From the NCBI GenBank assembly GCA_009930475.1, contig RZYC01000043.1, positions 1 to 33,458 on the forward strand: a stretch of 33,458 nucleotides of DNA, in the 5' to 3' direction. Numbering within the stretch: position 1 is the stretch's first letter; each line of letters begins with the position of its first letter. The stretch comes from Spartobacteria bacterium. Its GTDB lineage: Bacteria > Verrucomicrobiota > Kiritimatiellia > RZYC01. Under the pieces are notes generated by a model that had not been told where the DNA came from, searched no databases, and saw only the letters and a program-made list of their open reading frames with translations. Shown piece after piece: positions 32,483 through 33,458 of this stretch. The position numbers and the translations under genes are program-made.

Positions 32483-32674
32483 ATGCTAAAAGATGACTAT
32501 AATGCAAAGCTTAAAATGTGGGTAGAGCATCCGGTGGTTATGCCTTTGCTAAAAGCGTCTAATCTTCCGCATTTCGGACATAAACGTTTTGGCTCATATG
32601 AAGAGCTAAATGCATGGAAAAAGGAATACCTGGCTGAAATAGCGATGCGTGGAGGTGTAAAGTGGACGAAATAA
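32483..32674 (+). CDS. Small protein coupled to a nucleotidyltransferase
   Basis: A 63-residue protein with a GAGGAC-type RBS before the ATG. It has a hydrophobic and helical first half (VEHPVVMPLLKAS), then FGHKRFGSYEELNAWKKEYLAEIA and a short basic end. No family is recognised. It overlaps the nucleotidyltransferase gene by 13 bp, so the two are translated together. The arrangement is that of a toxin-antitoxin or effector-regulator pair, but nothing in the small protein identifies its role. Confidence 0.65.
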   Translation: MLKDDYNAKLKMWVEHPVVMPLLKASNLPHFGHKRFGSYEELNAWKKEYLAEIAMRGGVKWTK

Positions 32675-33114
32675 TTGATCGCTTTAATAAGAACGGGGTA
32701 CGGTATCTCGTAATAGGTGGTCAAGCCGCTCGTTTGTCGGGCGTTCCCAGGTATTCAATGGATTGGGATGTTTTTATACCTCCTCATGATCGGGGAAATA
32801 TTGAGCTCATTAATGACTTATTATGCGATGAGTTGGATATGGAATTGGAACCGCTTGGTCGTGGTGGAATAAATTTTGTGCAAACGTATCAGACTCGTTT
32901 TGGGATACTTCAATTTCATTTGGGAGGACCCGGATTGCCTGATTTCAATACGGCGGAAGCGAATGCCGTGGTGGTAAAAACAGAAAATGGCATTGGTGTA
33001 AAAAAGTTGTCTGATGAAGATTTGTTAAGTTCAAAAGAAGCCGCTGGACGACCGGAAGATCAAACAGATATTGAGTTTTTAAGGTTGAAATTGGAACATG
33101 TGAAATGTTTGTGA
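32662..33114 (+). CDS. AbiEii/DUF6036-like nucleotidyltransferase
   Basis: A 150-residue protein of the nucleotidyltransferase superfamily. The core motif is YLVIGGQAARLSGVPRYSMDWDVFI: Gly19-Gly20 and the metal-binding pair Asp34 and Asp36. A later LSDEDLLSSKEAAGRPEDQTDIEFL segment is typical of AbiEii-like or DUF6036 NTases, where an Asp closes the site. The GTG start at 32662 is supported by GGAGG six nt upstream, within the preceding small gene. Known AbiEii members are toxins that modify tRNA, while others have different targets; the role here is unknown. Confidence 0.8.
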   Translation: MDEIIDRFNKNGVRYLVIGGQAARLSGVPRYSMDWDVFIPPHDRGNIELINDLLCDELDMELEPLGRGGINFVQTYQTRFGILQFHLGGPGLPDFNTAEANAVVVKTENGIGVKKLSDEDLLSSKEAAGRPEDQTDIEFLRLKLEHVKCL

Positions 33115-33458
33115 AATATTGTTTACAACCGTTGCGCTAGAGGGGGCAGAGGGTATTCTTACTCTTTATTCTTCGGTCAAGTTTGCTCTAACGACCGAAC
33201 TTGAGCTCCGTGTCCTCTAGCGACTTGTGCTCCATAGCTTTAGCAAAGGGGTAAGCGGGTGGTAGAAAAGAATTCATTTAACCACGCGTTCTCCTCCCGT
33301 AGAGGCGGGATCACTGGAGTACACGTCGCGACAGGATAAGCCCAGTGTATCGGGACTTATAGTAACTTATCCCTTCATTCCTCTTATAAAAAACAAGAAG
33401 ATCATGCGGCATTATTCATAACCCCTTTGATAGAAGAGTCTAATATCATGGAAGTTGA
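33115..33458. repeat. Second block of the dispersed-repeat mosaic
   Basis: It contains the third CGGTCAAGTTTGCTCTA unit (33174 onward), TGAGCTCCGTGTCCTC (33202), AGCGGGTGGTAGAAA (33254) and TCACTGGAGTACACG (33311), all seen before the small-ORF/NTase pair. The two blocks thus bracket that pair and the ATPase remnant. An ATG at 33450 may start another gene that leaves the window, but too little of it is present to judge. Confidence 0.65.

Overview
The window (33.5 kb, roughly even base composition) looks like a Gram-negative chromosome segment from the PVC superphylum, most likely Kiritimatiellota or Lentisphaerota. This is inferred from gene content (a fused two-domain NDK-like protein, a trigger-factor-like protein without a PPIase domain, two RAYT transposases of one family, half-size YeeE proteins, DUF362 ferredoxin) and from dispersed palindromes of the TTCCAATNNTTGGAA type. 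No rRNA, tRNA, CRISPR or prophage was seen.

Layout. 1-279: probable 3' end of an IS4-type transposase. 345-2337 (minus): NDK-like protein and an orphan AbiEi-type antitoxin. 2393-6004 (minus): envelope-lipid operon psd-pssA-uppP-phosphodiesterase. 6157-7122: first RAYT. 7230-8328: trigger-factor-like gene with an in-frame amber codon behind a near-consensus, apparently leaderless promoter, then a small basic protein. 8431-9880 (minus): FetAB-type ABC exporter. 10174-10836: NYN-like protein with an Arg-Gly-Asp tail. 11078-12885: perfect sigma-54 promoter driving amt and a PII gene that lacks Tyr51. 12958-14184 (minus): GT4 glycosyltransferase. 14350-18194: translationally coupled tusA-yeeE-yeeE-hybrid histidine kinase operon, a candidate sulfur-import and sensing unit. 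18191-22535 (minus): membrane protein, cysK, yceH, carbamate kinase and a second RAYT. 22664-23734: DUF362 ferredoxin. 23818-24888 (minus): class II aldolase. 25285-25710 (minus): small zinc-ribbon membrane protein.

25946-33458 is an accessory surface-polysaccharide region: a GbsR/MarR regulator with its own operator, neuA, a small membrane protein, a truncated NodU-type carbamoyltransferase, neuB, a MntA-HepT (type VII) toxin-antitoxin pair, an ABC-2 exporter permease, and a wzt-like ATPase remnant. A small ORF coupled to an AbiEii-like nucleotidyltransferase follows, surrounded by a mosaic of dispersed repeats. Two broken genes, two NTase modules and repeats suggest a sialic-acid-like capsule locus that is being rearranged.

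The most notable signals are the two triple-palindrome arrays with identical 32/31-bp spacing, the operon linking sulfur transport to a Cys-rich sensor kinase whose HPt-like end lacks its phospho-His, the amber-interrupted leaderless trigger-factor-like gene, a GTGACAG element shared by both RAYTs and one solo site, and the small-ORF/NTase pair.
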